A stretch of DNA of 51,421 nt from assembly GCA_937877075.1 (NCBI GenBank), contig CALEGD010000126.1, positions 1-51,421 of the forward strand, in the 5' to 3' direction. This DNA is from an uncultured Acholeplasmatales bacterium (GTDB lineage Bacteria > Bacillota_I > Bacilli_A > ML615J-28 > CAG-698). A program made the position numbers and the translations under genes. Of this stretch, positions 33,249 through 41,648 are shown piece after piece. Under the pieces are notes generated by a model. That model worked only from the letters and a program-made list of their open reading frames with translations. It made no database searches and had not been told where the DNA came from. Each line of letters begins with the position of its first letter. Positions within the stretch are counted from its first letter, which is position 1.

Positions 33249-33277
33249 TTGGCATAATCAAAATAATATGGTATAAT
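33249..33277 (+). promoter_or_regulatory. strong promoter of galE
   Basis: TTGGCA (33249-33254), 17-nt spacer ending TGG, TATAAT (33272-33277): near-consensus with an extended -10. Confidence 0.85.
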
Positions 33278-33300
33278 TTTTACAGAAGAGAGGTAGATTT

Positions 33301-34275
33301 ATGAAGGTATTAATAGCCGGCGGGGCCGGATATATCGGTAGTCATTGTGTTAAAATTATGACTGAGCAAGGTTATGATGTTATTGTAGTTGATAATTTAT
33401 CTACCGGACATCGGGAAGCGGTTAAAGAAAAACTTTATGTCGGAGATATCCGCAATCAGGCTTTCCTTGATGAATTATTTCAAAAGGAAAAGATTGAGGC
33501 CGTGATTCATTTTTGTGCTAAATCACTGGTCGGAGTTTCGATGACAGAACCATTAGAATATTTTGATAATAATGTCTCTGGAACAATGGTCTTATTACAA
33601 GCGATGGCAAAGGCAAATGTCAAGAAGATTGTCTTTTCTTCAAGTGCTGCGGTTTATGGTGATCACGAAGAGATGCCAATAACAGAAGAGTATCTAACAA
33701 ACCCAACCAACCCTTATGGCGAGACAAAATTAATGATGGAAAAAATGATGAAATGGGCAGAAATTGCTCACGGGTTTAAATACGTTAGTCTTCGTTATTT
33801 TAATGTTGCTGGAGCTTATACGGACGGTTCAATCGGTGAAGATCATCAACCAGAAACCCATTTGATTCCGATTGTTCTCCAAACTGCACTCGGAAAACGC
33901 GATCATATTACTGTTTATGGAAATGATTATAATACCGCGGACGGAACTTGCGTCCGAGACTATATTCATGTAATCGATTTAATTGATGCTCATATTCGTG
34001 CCTTGAATTATTTGTCTTCCGGAAACATAAGTGAGATTTTTAATCTCGGAAGCGAGGACGGTTATTCGGTTCTTGAAATAATTGAAGCTGCAAGAGCCGT
34101 TACCGGCATTAATATCAAACAAGAGATCGGTCCGAGAAGAGCGGGGGATCCGGCCAAATTAATTGCTTCAAGTGAAAAAATTGGTCGTGTTCTCGGGTGG
34201 AAACCAAAATTCGGAATTAAAGAGATAATCCGTGATGCTTGGTCTTTTCATAAAAAACATCCAGAGGGTTACTAA
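33301..34275 (+). CDS. galE: UDP-glucose 4-epimerase
   Basis: 324 residues. Rossmann GGAGYIGSHCVKIM, catalytic SSSAAVYG and YGETK (YxxxK), and RYFNVAGA, TADGTCVRDYIHV are the GalE signatures. It interconverts UDP-glucose and UDP-galactose for glycans or galactose use. GAGAGGT precedes ATG. It is monocistronic between its own promoter and a hairpin terminator; no sugar-pathway genes are next to it. Confidence 0.95.
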   Translation: MKVLIAGGAGYIGSHCVKIMTEQGYDVIVVDNLSTGHREAVKEKLYVGDIRNQAFLDELFQKEKIEAVIHFCAKSLVGVSMTEPLEYFDNNVSGTMVLLQAMAKANVKKIVFSSSAAVYGDHEEMPITEEYLTNPTNPYGETKLMMEKMMKWAEIAHGFKYVSLRYFNVAGAYTDGSIGEDHQPETHLIPIVLQTALGKRDHITVYGNDYNTADGTCVRDYIHVIDLIDAHIRALNYLSSGNISEIFNLGSEDGYSVLEIIEAARAVTGINIKQEIGPRRAGDPAKLIASSEKIGRVLGWKPKFGIKEIIRDAWSFHKKHPEGY

Positions 34276-34311
34276 AAACCAAACTCTACTTTAACTTATT
34301 CCAAAACAATG

Positions 34312-34338
34312 AACTCCTGACATCGGTCAGGAGTTTTT
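34312..34338. terminator. terminator after galE (shared with the convergent gene)
   Basis: AACTCCTGAC-ATCG-GTCAGGAGTT, a perfect 10-bp stem, followed by TTT; it overlaps the last codons of the convergent minus-strand gene by a few bases. Confidence 0.85.
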
Positions 34339-34989
34339 CAAATTAATTAATTTTAAGAAAGCATCAAAAATAATCCTTGTTTCTTTTGATTCCGGCAGAA
34401 GTTCCGGATGCCATTGAATACCGAGAATCGGCAGACTATCATGAATTATCGCTTCAATTGTACCGTCAACATGTTTAGCGATAACCTTAAAGCCATTTGA
34501 AAGAACATTAATTGCTTGGTGATGATAACTGTTTACATCAATCAGCTTCTTAAAGTTTAAGAGACGATTTGGATAGGTTTTAACTTTATGATTACTGATG
34601 ATATGTTGATGGCTTTTTCCGATATCTTGGTAAATACTTCCGCCCATAAAAACATTAATGGCCTGAATTCCCCGACAAATCCCCAAAAGGGGCTTTTTTT
34701 CTTTTACTGCCCAATTGATAATAATTTTGTCAAGTTCGTCGACCTCAAGATTGATATCTAAAGATTTTCCCGCATTTACCTCATTAAAATAAGAAGGATC
34801 AATATCGTCTCCTCCCGGGATTAGAAAGCCATTACATAGAGTTAAGAGATTTATTTGGTTGATATTTTTTGTTGTAAGAAGAAGCGGAAACAAGCGGTAT
34901 TTCTGTAATTCATCAAGATAATTTTGATTTATGTATTCCTTGATACCACCGGTATTCATTACTCTAGCGGGAATGCCGATTAATTTCAT
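34327..34989 (-). CDS. class-I glutamine amidotransferase-like hydrolase (peptidase C26, PuuD-like)
   Basis: 220 residues. The nucleophile elbow LLGICRGIQAINVFMGGSIYQD, the oxyanion block LLPGGDDIDPSYF variant (FLIPGGDDIDPSYF), SYHHQAI and GIQWHPE with the catalytic His-Glu are those of gamma-glutamyl-GABA hydrolase-type C26 enzymes. They hydrolyse gamma-glutamyl amides in polyamine or related degradation. No putrescine pathway genes are adjacent, so the substrate is open. GGGTGAT precedes the ATG. Confidence 0.88.
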   Translation of the reverse strand: MKLIGIPARVMNTGGIKEYINQNYLDELQKYRLFPLLLTTKNINQINLLTLCNGFLIPGGDDIDPSYFNEVNAGKSLDINLEVDELDKIIINWAVKEKKPLLGICRGIQAINVFMGGSIYQDIGKSHQHIISNHKVKTYPNRLLNFKKLIDVNSYHHQAINVLSNGFKVIAKHVDGTIEAIIHDSLPILGIQWHPELLPESKETRIIFDAFLKLINLKNS

Positions 34990-35071
34990 ATTATCACCCT
35001 AAGACAATTTATGTGTTTTCGAACAAATTATTCACCGCATTTTGGTTTTTCTTTTTTAAATATTTGCGCTG

Positions 35072-35080
35072 TGGTATAAT
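35072..35080 (+). promoter_or_regulatory. extended -10 promoter of the serine dehydratase gene
   Basis: TGGTATAAT, with TG at 35072-35073 and TATAAT at 35075-35080, 19 nt before the start; no good -35. Confidence 0.6.
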
Positions 35081-35098
35081 ATAATAAAGAGGTGAAAC

Positions 35099-36289
35099 AT
35101 GGATACCTTAAAAGAACTTTTTAAAATTGGAAATGGTCCTTCGAGTTCTCATACGATGGGACCGCAAAAGGCAGCCTCGATCTTTCTTAAAAGAAATGAG
35201 AATTCGGAAAAATTTGTTGTTGAACTGTATGGTTCATTAGCTTTGACGGGAAAAGGTCATTTGACGGATTGGGTTATTAAGGAAGTTCTTGGAGAAGAAC
35301 GAACCGAGATTATTTTTCATCCGGAATTATTTTTTGATTATCATCCTAACGGGATGAAATTTAAGGCCTTTCTTAATGATGAAATTATCGATGAATGGTT
35401 AGTATTTTCTGTTGGAGGTGGTGTTTTAAAAGAATTAAATGAAGAACGTCAGGAAGAAGTAAATTACTATCAATATAATACGATGAATGAAATTCTGAAT
35501 TATGTAGAAGAAAGGGGTATTTCTTTCTTGGACTATGTATTAGAATCCGAACCTCAGGATATTCTAACTTATTCCCGTTTAATCATCGATACCATGTTTG
35601 CGTCTGTAAAGAGGGGTCTTAAGACAGAAGGTAGTTTACCTGGACCTTTAAAACTAAAGCGAAGAGCACCTGAGATATATCAAAAACATCTTCTTAAAAA
35701 GGATTTAAATAGTTTGGTTTTTGCTGCGACCCTCGCTGTTTCGGAAGAAAATGCTTCCGGAAATGTCATAGTCACTGCTCCGACTTGTGGGTCGAGCGGG
35801 GTTTTACCCGGAGTTCTTTATGCTTACCATATTTTTGAAAATATCGGAAAAGATTGTTTAACCAAAGCCCTCCTAGTTGGGGGTTTAATCGGCAATCTTG
35901 TAAAACATAATGCTTCAATATCAGGAGCGGAAGTTGGCTGTCAAGGTGAGATTGGAACGGCCTGCAGTATGGCATCTGCGGCACTGGCATATCTTAAGGG
36001 AGGAACATCTAAACAAATCGAATATGCCGCCGAAATTGCTTTGGAACATCATCTCGGTATGACCTGTGATCCGGTAATGGGCTATGTACAAATTCCTTGC
36101 ATAGAAAGGAATGCCCTTTCGGCTCGAAGGGCAATTGACTCTTGTAATTTTGCACTACTTACTGACGGAGAACATTTTATTGATTTAGACACCGTCATTA
36201 TTTCCTTAAAGGAAACCGGCAAGGATATAAATCCAAATTATCGGGAGACTTCTTTAGGTGGATTAGCAAAAGTAAGAAAAATCAGATAA
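35099..36289 (+). CDS. sdaA: L-serine ammonia-lyase, iron-sulfur type, single chain
   Basis: 396 residues, shorter than the E. coli enzyme (454) but like other single-chain forms. The N-terminal part is the beta-domain (FKIGNGPSSSHTMGP); the C-terminal part is the alpha-domain with TAPTCGSSGVLPGVLYA, GAEVGCQGEIGTACSMA and MTCDPVMGYVQIPCIERN, which hold the Cys ligands of the [4Fe-4S] cluster. It deaminates serine to pyruvate. GAGGTGAAAC precedes ATG. Confidence 0.94.
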   Translation: MDTLKELFKIGNGPSSSHTMGPQKAASIFLKRNENSEKFVVELYGSLALTGKGHLTDWVIKEVLGEERTEIIFHPELFFDYHPNGMKFKAFLNDEIIDEWLVFSVGGGVLKELNEERQEEVNYYQYNTMNEILNYVEERGISFLDYVLESEPQDILTYSRLIIDTMFASVKRGLKTEGSLPGPLKLKRRAPEIYQKHLLKKDLNSLVFAATLAVSEENASGNVIVTAPTCGSSGVLPGVLYAYHIFENIGKDCLTKALLVGGLIGNLVKHNASISGAEVGCQGEIGTACSMASAALAYLKGGTSKQIEYAAEIALEHHLGMTCDPVMGYVQIPCIERNALSARRAIDSCNFALLTDGEHFIDLDTVIISLKETGKDINPNYRETSLGGLAKVRKIR

Positions 36290-36300
36290 ATAAAAAAATT

Positions 36301-36334
36301 AGACCGGTAAATAATATTTCCGATCTTTTGTTTT
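36301..36334 (+). terminator. terminator after the serine dehydratase gene
   Basis: AGACCGG (36301-36307) pairs with CCGATCT (36320-36326), one mismatch, followed by TTTGTTTT. Confidence 0.55.
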
Positions 36335-36344
36335 AAAATAAAAA

Positions 36345-36367
36345 CATAATCGCAAATAACGATTATG
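36345..36367 (-). terminator. terminator of coaD (minus strand)
   Basis: CATAATCG (36345-36352) and CGATTATG (36360-36367) make a perfect 8-bp stem; on the minus strand it is followed by a TTTTATTTT tract. Confidence 0.7.
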
Positions 36368-36382
36368 AATTTTGATAGATTA

Positions 36383-36886
36383 TTACTTTGCTTCCGGCTT
36401 TTTAAATCTCTCCATAATGACCCTTGAAATCCTTTCGGAAAGATGTTCCGGAACAAATTTGGAAATATCTTTATTAAACATAACCAATTCTTTAATTCCG
36501 GTTGAAGATAGAAATAGATTGTTTGTTGAGGGGAATAGTATAAAGGTATCTATGCTATCATCAATGGAATAATTAAACTGAAATAATGTTATTTCATTTT
36601 GGTAATCGAGAACATTTCTGATACCACGGATGATGACTGAAGCTCCTTTTGACTTTGCAAATTCTAAAACCAATCCTTGATAAACTTCTACCTGGACATT
36701 CTTAATGTCTTTTGTTGCTTCAAGAAGCAATTCTTTTCTTTCCTCAGTTGTAAAAACATATTTCTTTTGCGGATTAATCGAAATTAAGACATAAACTTGG
36801 TCGAATATTTTTGCTGCTCTTCTGATAATATCCAAATGACCATTGGAAACCGGATCGAAGGAACCGGGATAAACGGCTATTCTCAT
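36383..36886 (-). CDS. coaD: phosphopantetheine adenylyltransferase
   Basis: 167 residues. MRIAVYPGSFDPVSNGHLDII carries the nucleotidyl-transferase (T/S)xGH motif, followed by IIRGIRNVLDYQNE and LSSTGIKEL; the last normally reads (I/V)SSSxVRE. It makes dephospho-CoA from 4'-phosphopantetheine. GAGGTG precedes the ATG and a TATAAT lies at 36909-36904 on the minus strand. It stands alone; in Bacillus it neighbours rsmD. Confidence 0.95.
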   Translation of the reverse strand: MRIAVYPGSFDPVSNGHLDIIRRAAKIFDQVYVLISINPQKKYVFTTEERKELLLEATKDIKNVQVEVYQGLVLEFAKSKGASVIIRGIRNVLDYQNEITLFQFNYSIDDSIDTFILFPSTNNLFLSSTGIKELVMFNKDISKFVPEHLSERISRVIMERFKKPEAK

Positions 36887-36957
36887 AAAAACACCTCAAA
36901 AATATTATACCCCAAAGCTTGTCTAAATGCAATTTAAATTGTCGTAAGTTCTTTTAT

Positions 36958-36986
36958 TTGTACTTTTTTTTGAGAAATGATATAAT
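36958..36986 (+). promoter_or_regulatory. upstream promoter of the degenerate ABC gene
   Basis: TTGTAC (36958-36963), 17-nt spacer ending TGA, TATAAT (36981-36986): an extended -10 promoter 165 nt before the start codon. Confidence 0.45.
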
Positions 36987-37030
36987 AATATTATTAAGTA
37001 AATATGTTAGAAACCAAAATAAAAATGTGA

Positions 37031-37042
37031 ATTTACGTAAAT
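37031..37042. promoter_or_regulatory. 12-nt perfect palindrome in the ABC leader
   Basis: ATTTACGTAAAT lies between the two promoters, 48 nt before the -35 of the downstream one; a candidate operator. Confidence 0.3.
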
Positions 37043-37089
37043 AGCCACTGAAGTTAAAGTTTAATAGGTTTGTTTATAACTGCTTTTCT

Positions 37090-37118
37090 TTGACAAATTT
37101 CAGATTTTAGTGTATTAT
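37090..37118 (+). promoter_or_regulatory. main promoter of the degenerate ABC gene
   Basis: TTGACA (37090-37095), 17-nt spacer, TATTAT (37113-37118): six of six and five of six matches. Confidence 0.8.
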
Positions 37119-37150
37119 TATTAATATAAATTGGGAAGGAAAATTCCATT

Positions 37151-38884
37151 ATGAAAGTAAAAGATATAATCACTCAAGCCTTAGCCAATAAGGTTTCAAC
37201 AATCATTTTCTTGGTCTTTTCCATGATGTTTACGGTAGCCTGTGAAATGTTTGCCATTCTTGTTATTCGGAAACTAGTAGATAATGTTTTGGTTACACCG
37301 TTTACCGAAAACCCACGTTTAGCTTTTTGGGTTACAACTTTTGTCTTTACCCTATTAACTTGGTTTGGAATGAAAGCTTTGATTAAGAATAAAGCTGTCT
37401 CTCTTGGAACCTATGTCAGTACGGAATTAAGTAATGCCGCTTATTCTTCCGGAATGAGGGCTGAACTTGGAGAATTTGGAAAAATAGATAATAAAGAAAT
37501 CGTGCGTAAACTTTCCGGTGATTGTGAGAAAATCGGAGAAGAATATATCGGAGGATCATGGGTTAAATTTTTTAATCACCTGATTTTCTTAATCGGTGTT
37601 TTTATTACCATGATGGTTATGAATCCGGCCTTGGGTTTAATCACTTATGTAACACTTCCGGTTTTTTATATGATTCTGAAAACTTTTGGAAAATTCTCTA
37701 ATCGTCTTTGTCAGAAAGCTAAACTTGAGATAGAAAATAACCGCCAAAGGGTTGCGGAGAACTTCGAGAAAATCAATAGCATCAAGCTAAAAAACGGAGT
37801 TTTGTTGGAAGAAGAAAATTTCCAAAAAAACAGTGAAAGATATATCCAACTTAAGAAAAGAATTGAAGGACTGCAAGACATCAATTATGATAAGATTTTC
37901 GGTCTATATATCGGCGGTGTCATTGCTTTGATTCTTGGAATCGGAGGTTATCTCTCAACAAGAGGGACAGCTATTCCCGGAACAATTGTTGCTTTCATTG
38001 TTTTAATTCCTTTTGTTTTTAATGCTTTTAGAAAGTTAATGACCCCTTATATCGGTTTTAAACATATAGCTTTTGAACTTTCTTCAATAGAAGAATTATT
38101 ATCGCTTCGAAGCGAAATTCGAGCCGAACCGATTAATAGTTTAGAAGCAGTCAATAGTCTTAAATTTGAGAATGTTTCTTACTACGGTTTTAGTGGGAAT
38201 CTTGAATCTTTAAATTTTGAAATTAAAAGCGGCGAAAAGCTTGGTATTATTGCTTTGGATGATTATAGTTCCGATTTAATTTTTAGTTTGATGACTAAAA
38301 TCATTCGTCCTAAAGAAGGCCATATATCAATCAATAACTGCGATATAAATAAACTAAATACCTTTTATTTGCGTGATATCGTCACCGGAATTCCTCAGAA
38401 AAAGTCACTCTTCGAAGATACAATCGAAAATAATATTTCCTATCCATTGGCATTTGACGAGTATAAATACAATGATGCCTTAAACCGAAGTGGTCTTAAA
38501 GATTATTTAAATAATTTTGATAATAAGGACCAAACGGTAATTAATGATGATTTAGAGTTAACTGAAGAAATGGTTCATCGAATTACCTTTGCGAATGCTT
38601 TTTATAGGGATTCTAAGATTTTTGTTTTAAATGAGGCAACCGATGGTTTTGATGTCCGTAGCGAAGAAGCTATCCTTAAAGAAATCTTTAAACTAAAAAA
38701 TAAGATGATAATCTTGATGAGCAATAAAACTTATAATATTGTTAATTGCGATAAAGTTTTGATTATCGAAAATGAACGAGTTTTGGAATACGGCAATGTT
38801 AGTGAACTACTTAAGGATCGAAATTCTGTTCTTTCTAAATTAGTTAAGAAAGTTAAAGTCATTAAGACAACAAAAGTGTCGTAA
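37151..38884 (+). CDS. ABC-exporter-like protein with a catalytically dead nucleotide-binding domain
   Basis: 577 residues, full exporter-half length: six membrane helices (1 to about 315), then an ABC domain fold (about 335-560). Fold landmarks remain: FENVSYYGFSGNLESLNFEI, a Q-loop (GIPQKKSLFEDTIENNI) and the D-loop region. Each catalytic motif is altered. The P-loop reads IIALDDYSSDLI with no GxxGxGKS/T. The signature LSGGQ is LTEEM. Walker B is FVLNEATDGFD with Asp changed to Asn. The switch His is Asn (LMSNKTYNI). It has a strong promoter and AAGGAAA before ATG, and no stop or frameshift, so it is likely an expressed pseudo-ATPase. It could pair with an active half encoded elsewhere, or act as a non-transport membrane protein. 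A terminator overlaps its stop codon and gltX follows. Confidence 0.87.
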   Translation: MKVKDIITQALANKVSTIIFLVFSMMFTVACEMFAILVIRKLVDNVLVTPFTENPRLAFWVTTFVFTLLTWFGMKALIKNKAVSLGTYVSTELSNAAYSSGMRAELGEFGKIDNKEIVRKLSGDCEKIGEEYIGGSWVKFFNHLIFLIGVFITMMVMNPALGLITYVTLPVFYMILKTFGKFSNRLCQKAKLEIENNRQRVAENFEKINSIKLKNGVLLEEENFQKNSERYIQLKKRIEGLQDINYDKIFGLYIGGVIALILGIGGYLSTRGTAIPGTIVAFIVLIPFVFNAFRKLMTPYIGFKHIAFELSSIEELLSLRSEIRAEPINSLEAVNSLKFENVSYYGFSGNLESLNFEIKSGEKLGIIALDDYSSDLIFSLMTKIIRPKEGHISINNCDINKLNTFYLRDIVTGIPQKKSLFEDTIENNISYPLAFDEYKYNDALNRSGLKDYLNNFDNKDQTVINDDLELTEEMVHRITFANAFYRDSKIFVLNEATDGFDVRSEEAILKEIFKLKNKMIILMSNKTYNIVNCDKVLIIENERVLEYGNVSELLKDRNSVLSKLVKKVKVIKTTKVS

Positions 38885-38895
38885 AGGCACTTTTT
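38872..38895 (+). terminator. terminator overlapping the stop of the degenerate ABC gene
   Basis: AAAAGTGTC (38872-38880), loop GTAAA containing the stop codon, GGCACTTTTT (38886-38895): 9 bp with one T-G pair and a T run. Confidence 0.75.
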
Positions 38896-38923
38896 CATAA
38901 TAATAAGAAAAAGAGGTTACAAG

Positions 38924-40360
38924 ATGGCAAGGATTAGAACACGTTTTGCACCCAGTCCGACGGGATTTATGCATGTCGGGAATTTAAGATCCGCACTTTA
39001 TGCTTTTCTTTTCACAAGACAAAACAAAGGCGATTTTATTCTTCGAATAGAAGATACAGATTTGGAAAGATATGTTCCAGGAGCTGTTGAGGTAATTTAT
39101 AATACTCTCAAAACTGCGGGAATTACCATTGATGAGGGACCGAATGAAGGCGGTAATTACGGACCCTATGTCCAAAGTGAACGCAAAGAAATCTATCTAA
39201 AATATGCTCAAGAATTGATTGAAAAAGGAGTGGCTTATTACTGTTTTTGTGATAAAGAGCGCCTTGCCGGGATTAAAGACGAAAAAGGTATTTCCCGTTA
39301 TGACAAACATTGTCTGCATCTGTCCAAGGATGAAATTGCTTTGCGTCTAAACAGAGGCGATTCTTATGTGGTTCGTCAAAATATGCCAACTAGCGGCGTC
39401 AGTGAATTTGATGATTTGGTCTTTGGCCATATCAGTATCAATAATGATGAACTGGAAGATCATGTTTTAATTAAATCTGACGGTATGCCGACCTATAACT
39501 TCGCAAATGTCATTGATGACCATTTAATGCAGATATCACATGTCATCAGAGGTAATGAGTATTTAAGCAGTACTCCGAAATATAATTTGTTATATCAGGC
39601 ATTTGGTTGGGAAATCCCGGAGTATATGCATTTGACTCCGATAATGAAGGATGAAACTCGGAAACTTTCTAAACGTCACGGAGATGCTAATTTTGATGAC
39701 TTTTTAGAGAAAGGTTATTTAAGTCAAGCAATTATCAATTATATTGCTTTACTGGGTTGGAGTCCTAAAGGTACACAGGAGAAATTTACTCTTGAAGAAA
39801 TGATTGAAAAATTCTCAATTTCCGGTTTAACTCATTCTCCAAGCATTTTTGATGAAAACAAAATGAAATGGTTAAACGGTGAATATATCAAGGAACTTCC
39901 TTTTGAGGAATTTATGGAATATGCACTACCATATTTTGAGAAATCAAAAATCAAAGGTTTATATGATTACCAGAAATTCGGGAAAATCCTTCAAACCCGC
40001 ATTGAGATATTTAGTGAGATACCGGAAAAGGTGAATTTTATAACCGAGTTTAATCCAATTCCAAAGGAATTGTATGAAAATAAAAAGTACAAAATTAATT
40101 CCGAAAAAGCAAAACTTGTGATTGAAGAAAGCATAAATGCTTTTGAAACACTTCAAGGTTGGACGGAAGAAGGACTTCATCAGACAATTATAAATATTGC
40201 TTCTAAGTTGGAATTAAAACCGGCTGTTGTCTATACTGTTTTAAGAATTGCTTTAAGTGGACATAGTGTGACTCCCGGCGGTTCAGTGGAAATTGCTGAT
40301 ATTCTCGGTAAAACAAAAACTTTAGAACGATTGTATCAGGCAAAAGCCTGGCTTGATTAA
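38924..40360 (+). CDS. gltX: glutamyl-tRNA synthetase
   Basis: 478 residues. RTRFAPSPTGFMHVGNLRSA is the class-I HIGH region and KLSKRHGD the KMSKS motif; GYLSQAIINYIALLGWSP is typical GluRS. It charges tRNA-Glu and, if glnS is absent, also tRNA-Gln for GatCAB. Whether it is discriminating cannot be read here. AGAGGT precedes ATG 38924. No T-box is visible in the short upstream gap. Confidence 0.97.
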   Translation: MARIRTRFAPSPTGFMHVGNLRSALYAFLFTRQNKGDFILRIEDTDLERYVPGAVEVIYNTLKTAGITIDEGPNEGGNYGPYVQSERKEIYLKYAQELIEKGVAYYCFCDKERLAGIKDEKGISRYDKHCLHLSKDEIALRLNRGDSYVVRQNMPTSGVSEFDDLVFGHISINNDELEDHVLIKSDGMPTYNFANVIDDHLMQISHVIRGNEYLSSTPKYNLLYQAFGWEIPEYMHLTPIMKDETRKLSKRHGDANFDDFLEKGYLSQAIINYIALLGWSPKGTQEKFTLEEMIEKFSISGLTHSPSIFDENKMKWLNGEYIKELPFEEFMEYALPYFEKSKIKGLYDYQKFGKILQTRIEIFSEIPEKVNFITEFNPIPKELYENKKYKINSEKAKLVIEESINAFETLQGWTEEGLHQTIINIASKLELKPAVVYTVLRIALSGHSVTPGGSVEIADILGKTKTLERLYQAKAWLD

Positions 40361-40361
40361 G

Positions 40362-40386
40362 AAAACTGCCTTCTTTAGGCAGTTTT
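40362..40386 (+). terminator. terminator after gltX
   Basis: AAAACTGCC-TTCTTTA-GGCAGTTTT, a perfect 9-bp stem ending in T's, right after the stop codon. Confidence 0.85.
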
Positions 40387-40426
40387 AAGATGTAATGGAC
40401 AGATAATTTATTTCTAGGAGAAAAAT

Positions 40427-41599
40427 GTGTATTCATTTTTATTAATAATTATATACCTTGCTTTTATCAGTCTAGGACTTCCTGATTCCCTACTCGGATC
40501 TGCTTGGCCGGTAATGCATGGGCAGTTTAATGTCCCAATTTCTTATGCCGGAATTGTCAGTATGATCATTGCTGGCGGAACTATAATTTCCAGTCTTTTA
40601 TCAGATAAGTTGACAAGGAGACTTGGAGCGGGTCTAGTAACTTCAATCTCTGTTTTAATGACAGCAATTGCCTTATGGGGATTTTCTATCTCCGATTCTT
40701 TTATTCTAATTTGTCTTATGGCAATCCCATATGGACTCGGTGCCGGTGCGGTTGATGCAGCTTTAAATAATTATGTTGCCCTTCACTATGCTTCCCGGCA
40801 TATGAGTTGGCTTCATTGTTTTTGGGGAGTCGGGGCGGCTATAAGTCCCTATATTATGGGCCTTTGCTTGACAGGAGGATATGGCTGGAATCGAGGTTAT
40901 TTTTTAGTTGCCTTAATTCAAATTGTTCTGACCGCGACTCTCTTTATTAGTCTTCCGCTTTGGAAAAGAAATAATAGGGTTGAGAAGAGTAATGAAAATG
41001 AAACTGCGACTCTTACTCTTCATAAGGCATTAAAAATCAGAGGTGTTAAATTAGTTCTTTTTACATTTTTCGGTTATTGTGCTCTTGAAACAACAACCGG
41101 TTTGTGGGCAAGCAGTTATCTTGTTAAGTTCAGAGGCATTGATTTAGAAACTGCGGCAATGTTTGCATCATTATTTTATCTCGGAATAACCTTCGGACGC
41201 TTCCTTAACGGATTTTTGGCCGATAAAATTAAAGATAAGCAATTGATACGCTTTGGGATAATGATAATTATTTTCGGAGTGATTTTAATCGGCTTGCCCT
41301 TTAATATTAACGAACTTGCTTTAATCGGATTAGTGATTGTTGGCCTCGGCTGTGCTCCTGTTTATCCTTCAATCATTCATGCGACTCCCTCTAATTTTGG
41401 AAAAGAGAACTCACAAGCCATTATCGGAATCCAAATGGCTAGTGCTTATCTCGGCAGCACATTTATGCCGCCGCTCTTTGGGTTGATTGCCGGAAAAATA
41501 AATATCGGACTCTATCCCCTTTATTTAATAATTTTTGCCTTATTGATGTTTTTGATGTCAGAGTTATTGAATAGAAAAATCGCTGTTAAGAATACATAA
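40427..41599 (+). CDS. MFS transporter
   Basis: 390 residues, about twelve membrane helices. The loop between helices 2 and 3 reads SDKLTRRLGAG (a GxLaDrxGrr variant) and FLADKIKDKQLIRFG is the matching loop in the second half. MAIPYGLGAGAVDAALNNYVA and HYASRHMSWLHCFWGVGAAISP resemble the FucP/YfkF-like sugar-transport group. The substrate is unknown. GTG 40427 follows AGGAG by 7 nt; the ATG at 40425 is in another frame and stops after six codons. Confidence 0.85.
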   Translation: MYSFLLIIIYLAFISLGLPDSLLGSAWPVMHGQFNVPISYAGIVSMIIAGGTIISSLLSDKLTRRLGAGLVTSISVLMTAIALWGFSISDSFILICLMAIPYGLGAGAVDAALNNYVALHYASRHMSWLHCFWGVGAAISPYIMGLCLTGGYGWNRGYFLVALIQIVLTATLFISLPLWKRNNRVEKSNENETATLTLHKALKIRGVKLVLFTFFGYCALETTTGLWASSYLVKFRGIDLETAAMFASLFYLGITFGRFLNGFLADKIKDKQLIRFGIMIIIFGVILIGLPFNINELALIGLVIVGLGCAPVYPSIIHATPSNFGKENSQAIIGIQMASAYLGSTFMPPLFGLIAGKINIGLYPLYLIIFALLMFLMSELLNRKIAVKNT

Positions 41600-41604
41600 A
41601 GAAA

Positions 41605-41634
41605 AAACGGTCATTCAATTATCAATGACCGTTT
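41605..41634. terminator. bidirectional terminator between MFS and the oxidoreductase
   Basis: AAACGGTCATT (41605-41615) and AATGACCGTTT (41624-41634), perfect 11-bp stem, 8-nt loop, serving both convergent genes. Confidence 0.85.
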
Positions 41635-41648
41635 ATGATTGAAGGCAT

